Made by a program: the position numbers and the translations under genes. Positions 26,908 to 35,779 of a DNA stretch of 64,000 bases are shown one piece after another. The notes under the pieces were generated by a model. The model saw nothing but the letters and a program-made list of their open reading frames with translations, did no database searches and was not told the origin of the DNA. Position 1 is the stretch's first letter. The number at the start of each line of letters is the position of its first letter. Origin of the DNA: Streptomyces meridianus (GTDB lineage: Bacteria > Actinomycetota > Actinomycetes > Streptomycetales > Streptomycetaceae); NCBI RefSeq assembly GCF_023703325.1, contig NZ_JAMQGM010000017.1, forward strand, positions 1-64,000. The letters run 5' to 3'.

Positions 26908-27050
26908 CCTGAACTCCGGTGCGCCGGACGGTGGCCCACCCGCCCCGGACGGTTCCGGGGCGCGCGCCGGTTGCCCTGGGGCGACAGGCGGACCCGGTCC
27001 GGGACCGGAGCCCGATGCCCCCGGCCGGGAACGCGGATACCGTTCCGGAC

Positions 27051-27608
27051 GTGTTGCACCCGACGTCTTCCCCCCGCCCGGAGATCATCCCTCATGCTGA
27101 GGGTGTGAGTGACGACGAGTTCCGGGCCGCCATGTCCCGGCTTCCGGCCGGCGTGGTCCTGGTGACCGCCCACGACCCCGACGACGGCCCGGACGGAGAG
27201 GACGCGGGCATGACCGCCACGGCGTTCATGTCGGTCTCCCTCGACCCCAAGCTGGTGGTGCTGAGCGTGCGCGAGGGCTCCCGGATGGACGAACTGCTCG
27301 AGCAGGTACCCCTGTGGGCGGTCTCGGTGCTGGCGGAGACCCAGCGGCAGACGGCCGGACGGTTCGCGATGAAGGGCCGGCTCGGCGACCGGCTGCTCTT
27401 CCAGGACCTGGGCTACGAGCGGGGGGATGCCTCGGGTGCCCCGCTGATCGACGGCGCGCTGGCGCTGCTGGAGTGCCGGACCGAACAGCGGGTGCCCGCG
27501 GGCGACCACACACTGGTGATCGGCCGGGTGCTCACTGCCCGCACGCCCGCCGTGCAGGCCGGGCCGCTGGCGTACTACCGGGGACGCTACCGGCGGCTGG
27601 ACCGTTGA
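27051..27608 (+). CDS. Flavin reductase family protein
   Basis: A 185-residue FMN-binding split-barrel protein. Signatures are FRAAMSRLPAGVVLVTAHD, GMTATAFMSVSLDPKLVVLSV and AVSVLAETQRQTAGRFA. It supplies reduced flavin to a monooxygenase or acts as a standalone oxidoreductase; no partner is adjacent. The start is uncertain: GTG 27051 is used, but GTG 27105 (VSDDEF) is also in frame and close to the family's usual beginning. Confidence 0.82.
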   Translation: MLHPTSSPRPEIIPHAEGVSDDEFRAAMSRLPAGVVLVTAHDPDDGPDGEDAGMTATAFMSVSLDPKLVVLSVREGSRMDELLEQVPLWAVSVLAETQRQTAGRFAMKGRLGDRLLFQDLGYERGDASGAPLIDGALALLECRTEQRVPAGDHTLVIGRVLTARTPAVQAGPLAYYRGRYRRLDR

Positions 27609-27689
27609 GGCGGGCCCGCCCGAGCCGGGGCCCGCGCACGCGCCGGGACCGGCCTGCGAGGCTCGGCCGGCGCGCGGTTCCGGCCGGGA

Positions 27690-28118
27690 TCAGGTCCAGT
27701 CCCGGCCGCTGCGCCCGCGCTTGGTGTCCGCCCGGCGCTTCTTCTCACGCAGCCGGCGCTCGTTGATTCCGCGCGGGATCTTCGTGGGCCTGCGGGAGCG
27801 GGGCGGCGGGGCCGTCGCCTCCGCCAGCAGGGCGGCCAGCCGGTGGGCCGCGGTCTCCCGGTTGCGCCACTGCGAGCGGTGCTCGGAGGCGCGCACGGTC
27901 ACCACCCCGTCGGCGAGGCGGCCGGCGAGCCGCTCCAGCGCCCGCTCCTTCCACACCGGCGGCAGCGCGCGGGTGTTCACGAGGTCGAAGCGCAACTCGA
28001 CCTGGGTGTCACTGGTGTTGACGTGCTGCCCGCCGGGACCGGAGGAACGGGAGAAGCGCCACATGAGCTCGGCCTCCGGCAGGGAGACCGAACCGCGGAT
28101 GACGTAGGGCCCGGACAT
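27690..28118 (-). CDS. arfB: Alternative ribosome-rescue factor ArfB (YaeJ)
   Basis: A 142-residue class-I release-factor-like protein. The peptidyl-hydrolase motif is SSGPGGQHVNTSDT with intact GGQ, and the C-terminal tail is Arg/Lys-rich (RRLREKKRRADTKRGRSG), which inserts into the empty mRNA channel of a stalled ribosome. It frees peptides from ribosomes stuck on truncated mRNA. It converges on the flavin reductase and is divergent from terD. Confidence 0.9.
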   Translation of the reverse strand: MSGPYVIRGSVSLPEAELMWRFSRSSGPGGQHVNTSDTQVELRFDLVNTRALPPVWKERALERLAGRLADGVVTVRASEHRSQWRNRETAAHRLAALLAEATAPPPRSRRPTKIPRGINERRLREKKRRADTKRGRSGRDWT

Positions 28119-28291
28119 GCCTCCATGATCCTCGACATCCGGGCGCGCGTCATACGGTTATACGCCCGCCGCCCGACGGTAAAGAATGCAAAGCCGAGGC
28201 GGAACCCGGCGCAGTTCCCTTGCGTTCAAGAGGGTGACGCCAACGTCGTTACGGGTACGAAGCCCGGCACACCGAAGGAAAGGGACAACCC

Positions 28292-28867
28292 ATGCCTGTA
28301 AGCCTGTCCAAGGGCGGCAACGTCTCGCTCACCAAGGAGGCTCCCGGCCTCACCGCGGTCACCGTGGGCCTGGGGTGGGACGTCCGCACCACCACCGGGA
28401 CGGACTTCGACCTCGACGCGAGCGCCATCGCCGTGAACGGCGACGGCACGGTGGTCTCGGACTCCCACTTCGTGTTCTTCAACAACAAGTCCACCCCCGA
28501 CCGGACGATCGTGCACACCGGTGACAACCGCACCGGTGAGGGTTCGGGCGACGACGAGCAGATCAACGTCGACCTCCAGGGCCTGCCCACCGACGTCAAC
28601 AAGATCGTCTTCCCGGTCTCGATCTACGACGCCGAGACCCGCAGCCAGAACTTCGGCCAGGTCCGGAACGCCTACATCCGGGTCGTGAACCAGGCCGGAG
28701 GCACCGAGATCGCCCGCTACGACCTGAGCGAGGACGCCGCCACCGAGACCGCCATGGTCTTCGGCGAGCTGTACCGCAACGGCGCCGAGTGGAAGTTCCG
28801 TGCCGTGGGCCAGGGTTACGCCTCCGGACTGACCGGCATCGCCCAGGACTTCGGCGTCAACGTCTGA
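28292..28867 (+). CDS. TerD-family protein
   Basis: A 191-residue TerD domain protein, the calcium-binding stress/tellurite family that is highly repeated in Streptomyces. The motifs are [35 protein letters not shown], and [19 protein letters not shown]. The acidic residues used for Ca2+ are present. It begins with ATG 28292 behind GAAAGG. It is a single gene and not part of a ter operon. Confidence 0.92.
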   Translation: MPVSLSKGGNVSLTKEAPGLTAVTVGLGWDVRTTTGTDFDLDASAIAVNGDGTVVSDSHFVFFNNKSTPDRTIVHTGDNRTGEGSGDDEQINVDLQGLPTDVNKIVFPVSIYDAETRSQNFGQVRNAYIRVVNQAGGTEIARYDLSEDAATETAMVFGELYRNGAEWKFRAVGQGYASGLTGIAQDFGVNV

Positions 28868-28957
28868 CCTGCCCGCCGGACTTGCACCGGCGCCGACACG
28901 CAGTGCCGACGGGCGCCCGGTCCCAGCAGACCGCGCCCGGTCGGCACAGCGTGCGGC

Positions 28958-29292
28958 GTGATCCTCGAACCCCTCACACCCTCCGCGGAGGCGGAACCAG
29001 AGCCTCCGGAACTCCCCGCGCCGCCGCTTGCCGAACCCTCCGCGCTCCACCGGTGCGACCCGGTCTTCCAGCGGATCAGCAGGGGGGTCCCGACCCGGAC
29101 GACCTCCGGCCCGAGCACGTCGCCGTCGGCCTCGCCGCGGAACTCGGGCACCCGTCCGCCGAAGTGCTGCCCGCACGTGACGACGACCGGATCGTCGGCG
29201 CGGCCATCACCCTTGCCGAGCGCCCCGACCCCGTCGGCCCGGATCCCCGGATCGGCCTGCTCATGGTCCACGGCAAGAACCGACGCTCCTGA
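28958..29292 (+). pseudogene. Possible frameshifted small gene (GNAT-like?)
   Basis: One frame from GTG 28958 reads VILEPLTPSAEAEPEPPELP and ALHRCDPVFQRISR, then degenerates. The second frame carries protein-like sequence HVAVGLAAELGHPSAEVLPA and IVGAAITLAERPDPVG to a stop at 29292. The two join at a run of six G (29082-29087). A one-base indel would restore about 110 residues, with a faint acetyltransferase look. It could be a real pseudogene, a sequencing error or chance. Confidence 0.35.
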
Positions 29293-29796
29293 TACGGGAG
29301 CGAGTCGGCCCGCCTCATGAAGAAGCGACCGGCCGTTGCCGGACACCTCGCGGTCCGGTCGGCGGTCCCGGAGCGCAGCACGCGCGCCCTCGCCTCCCGA
29401 ACCGCCCAGGGCCACGATTTCCGCGCACCGGCCTCGCTTCGTGATGCACAAGAAGCCTGCACACAACACCGCATGACGAGGCGTCGGCATTTTTCCCGTC
29501 GCATCGTTCTCGACGCGCTGCGGTCAACCCTGAACTTCGTTGTTGTCAGGGGTTCATGACGCCGCATAACGAACAACAACGGACGCTCATCGGACAACTC
29601 CAGGTCAAATTTTTGTAGGTGATCTGTCAACAACGTTCATCGAGTGGCACGCTCTCCCCGAGCTCTCCGCCCCCACGAGCCACCCCGAGAGCTTGCACCA
29701 CGCAGGCACCACTCCCGCAGTCCAGTCCCGCGGGCGGTCGTCCCCGGCCGCTCGCCCCCCCACCAGGGCCGTCAGGCCCCGCACCGAGGAGACCGA
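29293..29796. other. Regulatory region upstream of the metalloprotease
   Basis: Sequence between 29480 and 29640 is unusually AT-rich for this genome. The motif CAACAACG occurs in three places: inverted at 29538-29546 (CGTTGTTGT), at 29573-29581 (ACAACAACG) and at 29628-29635. The first two form a 9-bp inverted repeat around a 26-base spacer. This could be an operator array for the secreted protease. Confidence 0.45.
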
Positions 29797-31413
29797 GTGA
29801 GACGCCCCGAGAACTCCCCCCGCCGCACCACCGTCCGTGCCGCCGCCCTCGTTGCCTCGGCGGCCATGGTCGTCGTCGGTATCCAGTCCGGCTCGGCGAG
29901 CGCCGGCAACGAGCGCAGCAGTGCGTCCGCGGTGACGATGAGTGCCGGCCAGCACGCCGCTGCCGTCAAGGACGCACAGGCGTCCGCTCCCGCAACCGCC
30001 GACGCCCTCGGGCTCGGCGGCAAGGAGAAGCTGGTCGTCCGCGACGTGATCAAGGACGCGAACGGCACCGTGCACACCCGCTACGAGCGCACCTACGCCG
30101 GTCTGCCGGTCCTCGGCGGTGACCTGGTCGTCCACGAGAAGAAGGACGGCGCCCGCTCCACCACCAAGGCGACGAAGGCCCGGATAGCCGTGGCCTCCAC
30201 CACGGCCGAACTGCCCGCGGCGAGCGCGAAGAAGAGCGCCCTGAAGGCCGCCGAGGCGGAGAAGACCGGCAAGGCGGAGGCCGGCAAGGAGCCCCGCAAG
30301 GTGATCTGGGCCGCCGACGGCAAGCCCACCCTCGCCTGGGAGACGGTCGTCACCGGTCTCCAGCACGACGGCACCCCCAGCGAGCTGCACGTCGTCACCG
30401 ACGCGAAGTCCGGCGCGAAGCTGTACCAGTTCGAGGCGATCCGGACCGGTACCGGTACCGGCGACTACAACGGCACCGTCACCCTGGGCACCAGCCCCGG
30501 GGGCAGCGGGTACACGATGACCGACAGCGGTCGCGGCGGCCACAAGACCTACGACCTCAACGGCGGCACCTCCGGGACCGGAACGCTGTTCACCGACGCC
30601 GACGACGTCTGGGGCGGCGGACGGCAGAGCGCCGGCGTCGACGCCCACTACGGTGCGGCCGAGACGTGGGACTACTACAAGAACGTGCACGGCCGCACCG
30701 GCATCCGCGGTGACGGCGCCGCCGCCTACTCCCGTGCCCACTACGGGAACGCGTACGTCAACGCCTTCTGGTCGGACTCCTGCTTCTGCATGACCTACGG
30801 CGACGGTGAGGGCAACTCCAACCCGCTCACCTCGATCGACGTCGCCGGCCACGAGATGACGCACGGTGTCACCTCCAACACCGCCGGCCTGAACTACAGC
30901 GGAGAGTCCGGCGGCCTGAACGAGGCCACCTCCGACATCTTCGGCACCTCCGTCGAGTTCTACGCCAACAACTCCGCCGACCCCGGCGACTACCTCATCG
31001 GCGAGAAGATCGACATCAACGGCGACGGCACCCCGCTGCGCTACATGGACAAGCCCAGCAAGGACGGCGCGTCCTGGGACTACTGGTCCACCGGCATGAA
31101 CGGCATCGACGTCCACTACTCGTCGGGCCCGGCCAACCACTTCTTCTTCCTGCTCTCCGAGGGCAGCGGCGCCAGGACCGTCAACGGCGTGAGCTACAAC
31201 AGCCCGACGTACGACGGCTCCACGATCACGGGCATCGGCCGCGGCAAGGCCGAGAAGATCTGGTTCCGGGCGCTGTCCACCTACATGACGTCCACCACCA
31301 AGTACGCGGGCGCCCGTACGGCCACACTCAACGCGGCGGCCGACCTCTACGGCAGCTCCAGCACCGAGTACCAGACCGTCAACGCGGCCTGGAAGGCCAT
31401 CAACGTCAACTGA
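29797..31413 (+). CDS. Secreted thermolysin-like metalloprotease (M4)
   Basis: A 538-residue preproprotein. It has a twin-Arg-containing signal peptide (about 1-37), an FTP/PepSY-type propeptide (to about 215), and the M4 catalytic domain. The zinc residues are H352 and H356 in GHEMTHGVTSN and E376 in GGLNEATSDIFG, with the 24-residue spacing of thermolysin. A catalytic-His region is seen in YSSGPANHFFFLLSEG. GTG 29797 follows GAGGAG. It degrades extracellular protein. A perfect terminator follows. Confidence 0.94.
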   Translation: MRRPENSPRRTTVRAAALVASAAMVVVGIQSGSASAGNERSSASAVTMSAGQHAAAVKDAQASAPATADALGLGGKEKLVVRDVIKDANGTVHTRYERTYAGLPVLGGDLVVHEKKDGARSTTKATKARIAVASTTAELPAASAKKSALKAAEAEKTGKAEAGKEPRKVIWAADGKPTLAWETVVTGLQHDGTPSELHVVTDAKSGAKLYQFEAIRTGTGTGDYNGTVTLGTSPGGSGYTMTDSGRGGHKTYDLNGGTSGTGTLFTDADDVWGGGRQSAGVDAHYGAAETWDYYKNVHGRTGIRGDGAAAYSRAHYGNAYVNAFWSDSCFCMTYGDGEGNSNPLTSIDVAGHEMTHGVTSNTAGLNYSGESGGLNEATSDIFGTSVEFYANNSADPGDYLIGEKIDINGDGTPLRYMDKPSKDGASWDYWSTGMNGIDVHYSSGPANHFFFLLSEGSGARTVNGVSYNSPTYDGSTITGIGRGKAEKIWFRALSTYMTSTTKYAGARTATLNAAADLYGSSSTEYQTVNAAWKAINVN

Positions 31414-31443
31414 TCCCGCACATCTGACGCACCGGCACCGGGC

Positions 31444-31475
31444 ACGGGCCGCACCGATCACACGGTGCGGCCCGT
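31444..31475 (+). terminator. Metalloprotease terminator
   Basis: ACGGGCCGCACCG pairs perfectly with CGGTGCGGCCCGT over 13 bp, with a six-base loop, followed by TTCCC. Confidence 0.85.
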
Positions 31476-31565
31476 TTCCCGTTCCGCCCGGGGTGTTGTG
31501 TCCGTCCCCCGACGTGGGCATACGACAGTGGATCCCACGCAGTCCGGCGAGGAAGAGAGACCCCC

Positions 31566-32651
31566 ATGGCACAACAGGTACGCGGCGTCGTGGCACCCGG
31601 CAAGGGCGAACCGGTACGGCTCGAAACCATCGTGGTACCGGACCCCGGCCCCGGCGAAGCCGTGGTGCAGATCCAGGCATGCGGGGTGTGCCACACCGAT
31701 CTGCACTACCGCGAGGGCGGCATCAACGACGAGTTCCCGTTCCTGCTCGGGCACGAGGCCGCCGGCATCGTCGAGAGCGTCGGCGACGGCGTGACCGAGG
31801 TGACCCCCGGTGACTTCGTGATCCTCAACTGGCGTGCGGTGTGCGGTCGGTGCCGGGCCTGCCGACGCGGGCGCCCCTGGTACTGCTTCGCCACCCACAA
31901 CGCCTCCCAGCCGATGACGCTCACCGACGGCACCGCGCTGGCCCCCGCGCTCGGCATCGGCGCCTTCGCCGACAAGACCCTGGTGGCGGCCGGGCAGTGC
32001 ACCAAGGTGGACCGGGCCGCCTCCCCGGCGGCGGCGGGCCTGCTGGGCTGCGGTGTGATGGCGGGCCTCGGGGCCGCGATCAACACCGGGAACGTCGACC
32101 GGGGCGACGCCGTCGCGGTCATCGGCTGCGGCGGGGTGGGGAACGCCGCCATCGCCGGGGCCCGGCTGGCCGGGGCAGCCAAGATCATCGCGGTGGACCT
32201 GGAGGACCGCAAGCTTGAGCAGGCGCGCGGCCTCGGGGCTACGCACACCGTCAACGCGAGCGCCGCGGACGTCGTGTCGAGCATCCGGGAGCTGACCGGC
32301 GGATACGGCGCCGACGTCGTCATCGACGCGGTCGGCCGCCCCGAGACCTACCGCCAGGCCTTCTACGCCCGGGACCTCGCGGGCACCGTCGTCCTGGTCG
32401 GCGTCCCCACGCCCGAGATGAAGCTGGAACTGCCGCTGCTCGACGTGTTCGGACGCGGCGGGTCGCTGAAGTCGTCCTGGTACGGCGACTGCCTGCCGGA
32501 AAGGGACTTCCCCATGCTGATCGACCTGTACCTCCAGGGGCGCCTGGACCTCGACGCGTTCGTCAGCGAGACGATCGGCCTCGAGGACATCGAGGAGGCG
32601 TTCGAGAAGATGCACCGCGGTGACGTGCTGCGTTCGGTGGTGGTCTTCTGA
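31566..32651 (+). CDS. mscR: S-(hydroxymethyl)mycothiol dehydrogenase
   Basis: A 361-residue zinc alcohol dehydrogenase of the MscR/AdhE2 class, which oxidises the formaldehyde-mycothiol adduct. The catalytic zinc residues are in [15 protein letters not shown] and [10 protein letters not shown], the structural zinc cysteines in [15 protein letters not shown], and the nucleotide site in [18 protein letters not shown] 31566 is preceded by GGAAGAGAG. It overlaps the MBL hydrolase gene by one base, the usual pairing for this pathway. mshA, for mycothiol synthesis, lies at 62 kb. Confidence 0.92.
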   Translation: MAQQVRGVVAPGKGEPVRLETIVVPDPGPGEAVVQIQACGVCHTDLHYREGGINDEFPFLLGHEAAGIVESVGDGVTEVTPGDFVILNWRAVCGRCRACRRGRPWYCFATHNASQPMTLTDGTALAPALGIGAFADKTLVAAGQCTKVDRAASPAAAGLLGCGVMAGLGAAINTGNVDRGDAVAVIGCGGVGNAAIAGARLAGAAKIIAVDLEDRKLEQARGLGATHTVNASAADVVSSIRELTGGYGADVVIDAVGRPETYRQAFYARDLAGTVVLVGVPTPEMKLELPLLDVFGRGGSLKSSWYGDCLPERDFPMLIDLYLQGRLDLDAFVSETIGLEDIEEAFEKMHRGDVLRSVVVF

Positions 32652-33307
32652 TGGCCCCCGCCACCCCCTCGGCGCCCCACGCCGCCCGCATCGACCACCT
32701 CGTCACCTCCGGCACGTTCTCCCTGGACGGCGGCACCTGGGACGTCGACAACAACGTCTGGATCGTCGGCGACGACCGCGAGGTCTACGTGATCGACGCC
32801 GCGCACGACGCGGAGGCGATTCTCGGCGCCGTCGGCGACCGGCGGCTGCTCGGCATCATCTGCACCCACGGGCACGACGACCACATCGACGCCGCCCCCC
32901 GGGTCGCCGAACGTGCCGGAGCCCCGGTGCTGCTGCACCCGGACGACGACATGCTCTGGCGGATGCGCCACCCCGGCCTGCGGCCCGACGCCCCGCTGGC
33001 GGACGGCGAGGTGCTGACCGCCGGGGGCGTGGAACTGCATGTACTGCACACGCCCGGTCACAGCCCCGGTGCGGTCTGCCTGTACGCACCCGAACTGGCC
33101 ACCGTGTTCTCCGGGGACACGCTCTTCCAGGGCGGCCCCGGGGCGACCGGGCGCTCGTACTCCTCGTTCCCGACGATCATCGACTCGATCCGGGAACGGC
33201 TGCTGACACTGCCCCCCGACACCGTGGTCCGCACCGGGCACGGCGACTCCACCACCATCGGCGCCGAGGCGCCGAACCTGGACGAATGGATCGCGCGCGG
33301 GCACTGA
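32651..33307 (+). CDS. MBL-fold hydrolase paired with mscR
   Basis: A 218-residue metallo-beta-lactamase-fold protein. The metal motif is ICTHGHDDHIDAA (HxHxDH), followed by HTPGHSPGA, VFSGDTLFQGGPGATGR and VVRTGHGDST. Genes of this type almost always follow mscR. The likely role is hydrolysis of S-formyl-mycothiol or a related thioester, which I infer from the pairing. Its start overlaps the mscR stop (TGATG), indicating coupling. Confidence 0.92.
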   Translation: MAPATPSAPHAARIDHLVTSGTFSLDGGTWDVDNNVWIVGDDREVYVIDAAHDAEAILGAVGDRRLLGIICTHGHDDHIDAAPRVAERAGAPVLLHPDDDMLWRMRHPGLRPDAPLADGEVLTAGGVELHVLHTPGHSPGAVCLYAPELATVFSGDTLFQGGPGATGRSYSSFPTIIDSIRERLLTLPPDTVVRTGHGDSTTIGAEAPNLDEWIARGH

Positions 33308-33447
33308 GCTGCCGGGCCTGGGCCCGCCGGGCAGGAGGAGCCGGGGCGGGCGCAAGCGGCGGGCCCCGCAGCGGCATCGCGGGCCCGCTCAGGGGCCGGG
33401 AACGGAGGCGGCGGGAAGCCGTGCAGCCGGTCTGTCACCATCGAACG

Positions 33448-33948
33448 GTGATCGACCTCGGCTACTCGCTCTCCCGCCGCTTCCCGGACCCCCCGCAGAC
33501 GGACTACCGGACCGCCGACGTGCGCGCGCTGCGCCACGACCTGTTCTGCGGCGACGTCTACATCGCCGACACGAAGTCGGACCGCGAACTGTCCACAGCC
33601 TGGGGATGGGTACCCGTGCTGGACTTCGCCTGGGCCCTGTGCGACGTCGTCGAGCAGCTCGACCGCGACCCGAGGGGGAGCCGCTCGCACCGCGTCCAGT
33701 ACGCGGAACTCGACTTCACCGAGTCGGCGGACTGCATGCTCTTCGAGCGCCGCTTCGGCTGGGTGGACGTCACAGCGGACTGGCAGGCCGCCGACGAGGC
33801 ACCGTTGACGTTCAACCACCGTGCACTGCGCCGCGAGGCCCGCGACTTCCTGCACGATCTGATCGCCGACCTCACGGACATGCACGATGCCCTTGCCGAC
33901 AACCCCGTTCTGTGGGATCTCCAGGCACGCTTTCCGCGCGTGGCATGA
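33448..33948 (+). CDS. Conserved hypothetical protein
   Basis: A 166-residue acidic soluble protein that I cannot assign. It begins VIDLGYSLSRRFPDPPQTDY, has WGWVPVLDFAWALCDVVEQL, and ends with a helical NHRALRREARDFLHDLIADL segment. It has no signal peptide or membrane helix. The start GTG 33448 has no Shine-Dalgarno; an in-frame GTG at 33421 is preceded by GGAGG and would add nine residues. It is convergent with the small membrane protein gene. Confidence 0.65.
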   Translation: MIDLGYSLSRRFPDPPQTDYRTADVRALRHDLFCGDVYIADTKSDRELSTAWGWVPVLDFAWALCDVVEQLDRDPRGSRSHRVQYAELDFTESADCMLFERRFGWVDVTADWQAADEAPLTFNHRALRREARDFLHDLIADLTDMHDALADNPVLWDLQARFPRVA

Positions 33949-33966
33949 CCCCGCGAACGGAAGGGA

Positions 33967-34407
33967 TCAGAACCGGCGGATCCAGGTCGCCGCGCCGTGG
34001 CCGAGCCCGAGGTAGATGAGCGCGGGCAGGCCGTAGTTGAAGAGGACCCGGACGCCTTCGGTCTCCATGGTGAAGATGTCCTGGGACCAGCCGGCCAGCC
34101 AGTCGGCCATGCCGTGCACGAAGGCGACCAGAACGTTCCCCTGGTTGGCCTCGAGCAGGTACAGCAGGATCCACAGTCCGAGCACGGCGGCGAAAACATC
34201 ACCGATGGTGTGGACGAGAAGGGCCATGCGGTGCCGTCCGGTGCCGTCCGGATTGCGGCGGTATCCCGCCGCCTCCTCGCGACCCGCGGCGGGGGCGTAC
34301 TCGTAACCGTCTCTCCCGGAATAACCCGGGGCGTCGCGGTTTCCACCGTACGGGTCATGGGCAGGGTAGGGATTGTGCGCGTATCCGCGCTCGTCGGGGT
34401 GAGTCAT
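33967..34407 (-). CDS. Small membrane protein with two helices
   Basis: A 146-residue protein. The N-terminal 60 residues are hydrophilic and rich in Tyr/Gly/Pro (MTHPDERGYAHNPYPAHDPY). Two membrane helices follow, near VFAAVLGLWILLYLLEA and VLFNYGLPALIYLGLGH. The function is unknown. ATG 34407 is used because GGGGC lies just upstream and residues further up look unrelated. Confidence 0.75.
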   Translation of the reverse strand: MTHPDERGYAHNPYPAHDPYGGNRDAPGYSGRDGYEYAPAAGREEAAGYRRNPDGTGRHRMALLVHTIGDVFAAVLGLWILLYLLEANQGNVLVAFVHGMADWLAGWSQDIFTMETEGVRVLFNYGLPALIYLGLGHGAATWIRRF

Positions 34408-34518
34408 GTGCCCCTGCTTGCCCCTGCCCGGATATTCGAAACCCCTTTCGCAAGTGAACGTTCTGCAACGGGGATGTGCACCGGTCGGCAAAAGGCAGCA
34501 AAAGCGCACGGAATCCTG

Positions 34519-35208
34519 TTATTCGGAATTCCCTTGCGATTCCACCCGTACGCCCAGAACCGATGCGAACACCGGCGCCAGCGCAATGAGTTGGTCCGGG
34601 GAGATCACCGAGCCCGCCAACCGGTCGACGCCGGCGGCAATATCGAATTCGGCCACCCCACGGAGATCGACGTCCTTCATCTCGGCATGGCCGAGATCAA
34701 TCCGGCGCAGCGCGCAACCGGAAAAAGATACGCGTTCCATGGCGGATCCCCCGAAATCAGCTTCGACCAGAACGCAGTCCTCGAAAACGACATCGGTGAG
34801 CCGGGCACGTCGCAGATTCGGGTAATCGATCTTCCCGCCGCGAATGAGCACGCGGTCCAGTACGGCACCGTGCAGCTGGAGTCCCCCGAGCCGCGCCCCG
34901 TGCACCTCCACGTCCCGCAGTACGGCCCCCGACAGGTCTGCGCCCACCCCGCGGACGCCGTCGAGCACACAGTCGACGAACCGGGCCCCGCCGAGCCGCG
35001 CCGCGTCCAGCCCGCAGTCCCGGAACGCGCAGTCCAGGAAGCTCGCGCCCTCCCCGTACGCGGACGGGCCCAGTTCGGCACCGGCGAACTCGAGACCGTC
35101 GTAATCCGCCTCCGGCTGCGGTCCACCGTCCGGAGCGCGCCGCAACGGCGGCAGCACCACCTCCGGCCGCCTTACCGTGCTCGGCTGCTTCCTGGCTCCT
35201 CGCGCCAT
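34519..35208 (-). CDS. Pentapeptide-repeat protein
   Basis: A 229-residue protein forming a right-handed quadrilateral beta-helix. Repeats of the A(D/N)LXX pattern run from about residue 40 to 190, for example FLDCAFRDCGLDAARLGGA, ADLSGAVLRDVEVHGARLGG and ADFGGSAMERVSF. Some family members protect DNA gyrase, but no quinolone link is evident here. ATG 35208 is preceded by GGAGGAG. Confidence 0.88.
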   Translation of the reverse strand: MARGARKQPSTVRRPEVVLPPLRRAPDGGPQPEADYDGLEFAGAELGPSAYGEGASFLDCAFRDCGLDAARLGGARFVDCVLDGVRGVGADLSGAVLRDVEVHGARLGGLQLHGAVLDRVLIRGGKIDYPNLRRARLTDVVFEDCVLVEADFGGSAMERVSFSGCALRRIDLGHAEMKDVDLRGVAEFDIAAGVDRLAGSVISPDQLIALAPVFASVLGVRVESQGNSE

Positions 35209-35308
35209 GGACTCCTCCACTCCGTCGCTTCCCGGACTGCCGGCCGATGACCGGAGTGTGCACCAGGGGTCCGACAACGGGTCGCCGGCACGTCCGCGCG
35301 AACCCGCC

Positions 35309-35779
35309 TCAGCCCGCTCCGAGACGGACCAGGCTCTCACCGGTCAGCCGGAACCCCGTCCACTCGTCCATGGCCGCCGCCCCGAGCGAGCGGTAGAAGT
35401 CGATCGACGGGGTGTTCCAGTCGAGCACCGACCAGTCGAGGCGGCCGTACCCGCGCTCCACGCAGATCCGGGCGAGTTCCGCCAGCAGCGCCTTGCCGTG
35501 GCCTTGCCCACGCGCCTCGGGACGGACGTAGAGGTCCTCGAGATAAATGCCGTGGACGCCGCGCCAGGTCGAGAAGTTCAGGAACCAGAGCGCGAAGCCC
35601 TCGATGCGACCATCCGCCTCGGCGATGTGGGCGAACACCGCGGGGCTCTCGCCGAACAGGGCGCTGTGCAGGTGGCCCTCGGTGGCCTCGACCTCGTGCT
35701 CGGCCTTCTCGTAGGCAGCGAGCTCGCGGATCATGGTGACGATGGCGGGGACGTCCCCGGGCGTGGCGGTGCGGATCAT
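35309..35779 (-). CDS. GNAT N-acetyltransferase, diamine/thialysine type
   Basis: A 156-residue acetyl-CoA-dependent acetyltransferase. It has the acetyl-CoA loop VRPEARGQGHGKALLAELA and a strand-helix start IRTATPGDVPAIVTMIRELA. The segment IYLEDLYVRPEARGQG resembles spermidine/spermine and thialysine acetyltransferases. The start overlaps the stop of the SpoIIE-type phosphatase gene (ATGA), so the enzymes are co-expressed; why is unclear. Confidence 0.88.
   Translation of the reverse strand: MIRTATPGDVPAIVTMIRELAAYEKAEHEVEATEGHLHSALFGESPAVFAHIAEADGRIEGFALWFLNFSTWRGVHGIYLEDLYVRPEARGQGHGKALLAELARICVERGYGRLDWSVLDWNTPSIDFYRSLGAAAMDEWTGFRLTGESLVRLGAG

Noticed and set aside
27609..27689. GC palindromes between the flavin reductase and arfB genes as a terminator
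   Set aside because: GGCGGGCCCGCC has no loop and the other repeats are short and overlapping, so no single hairpin stands out.
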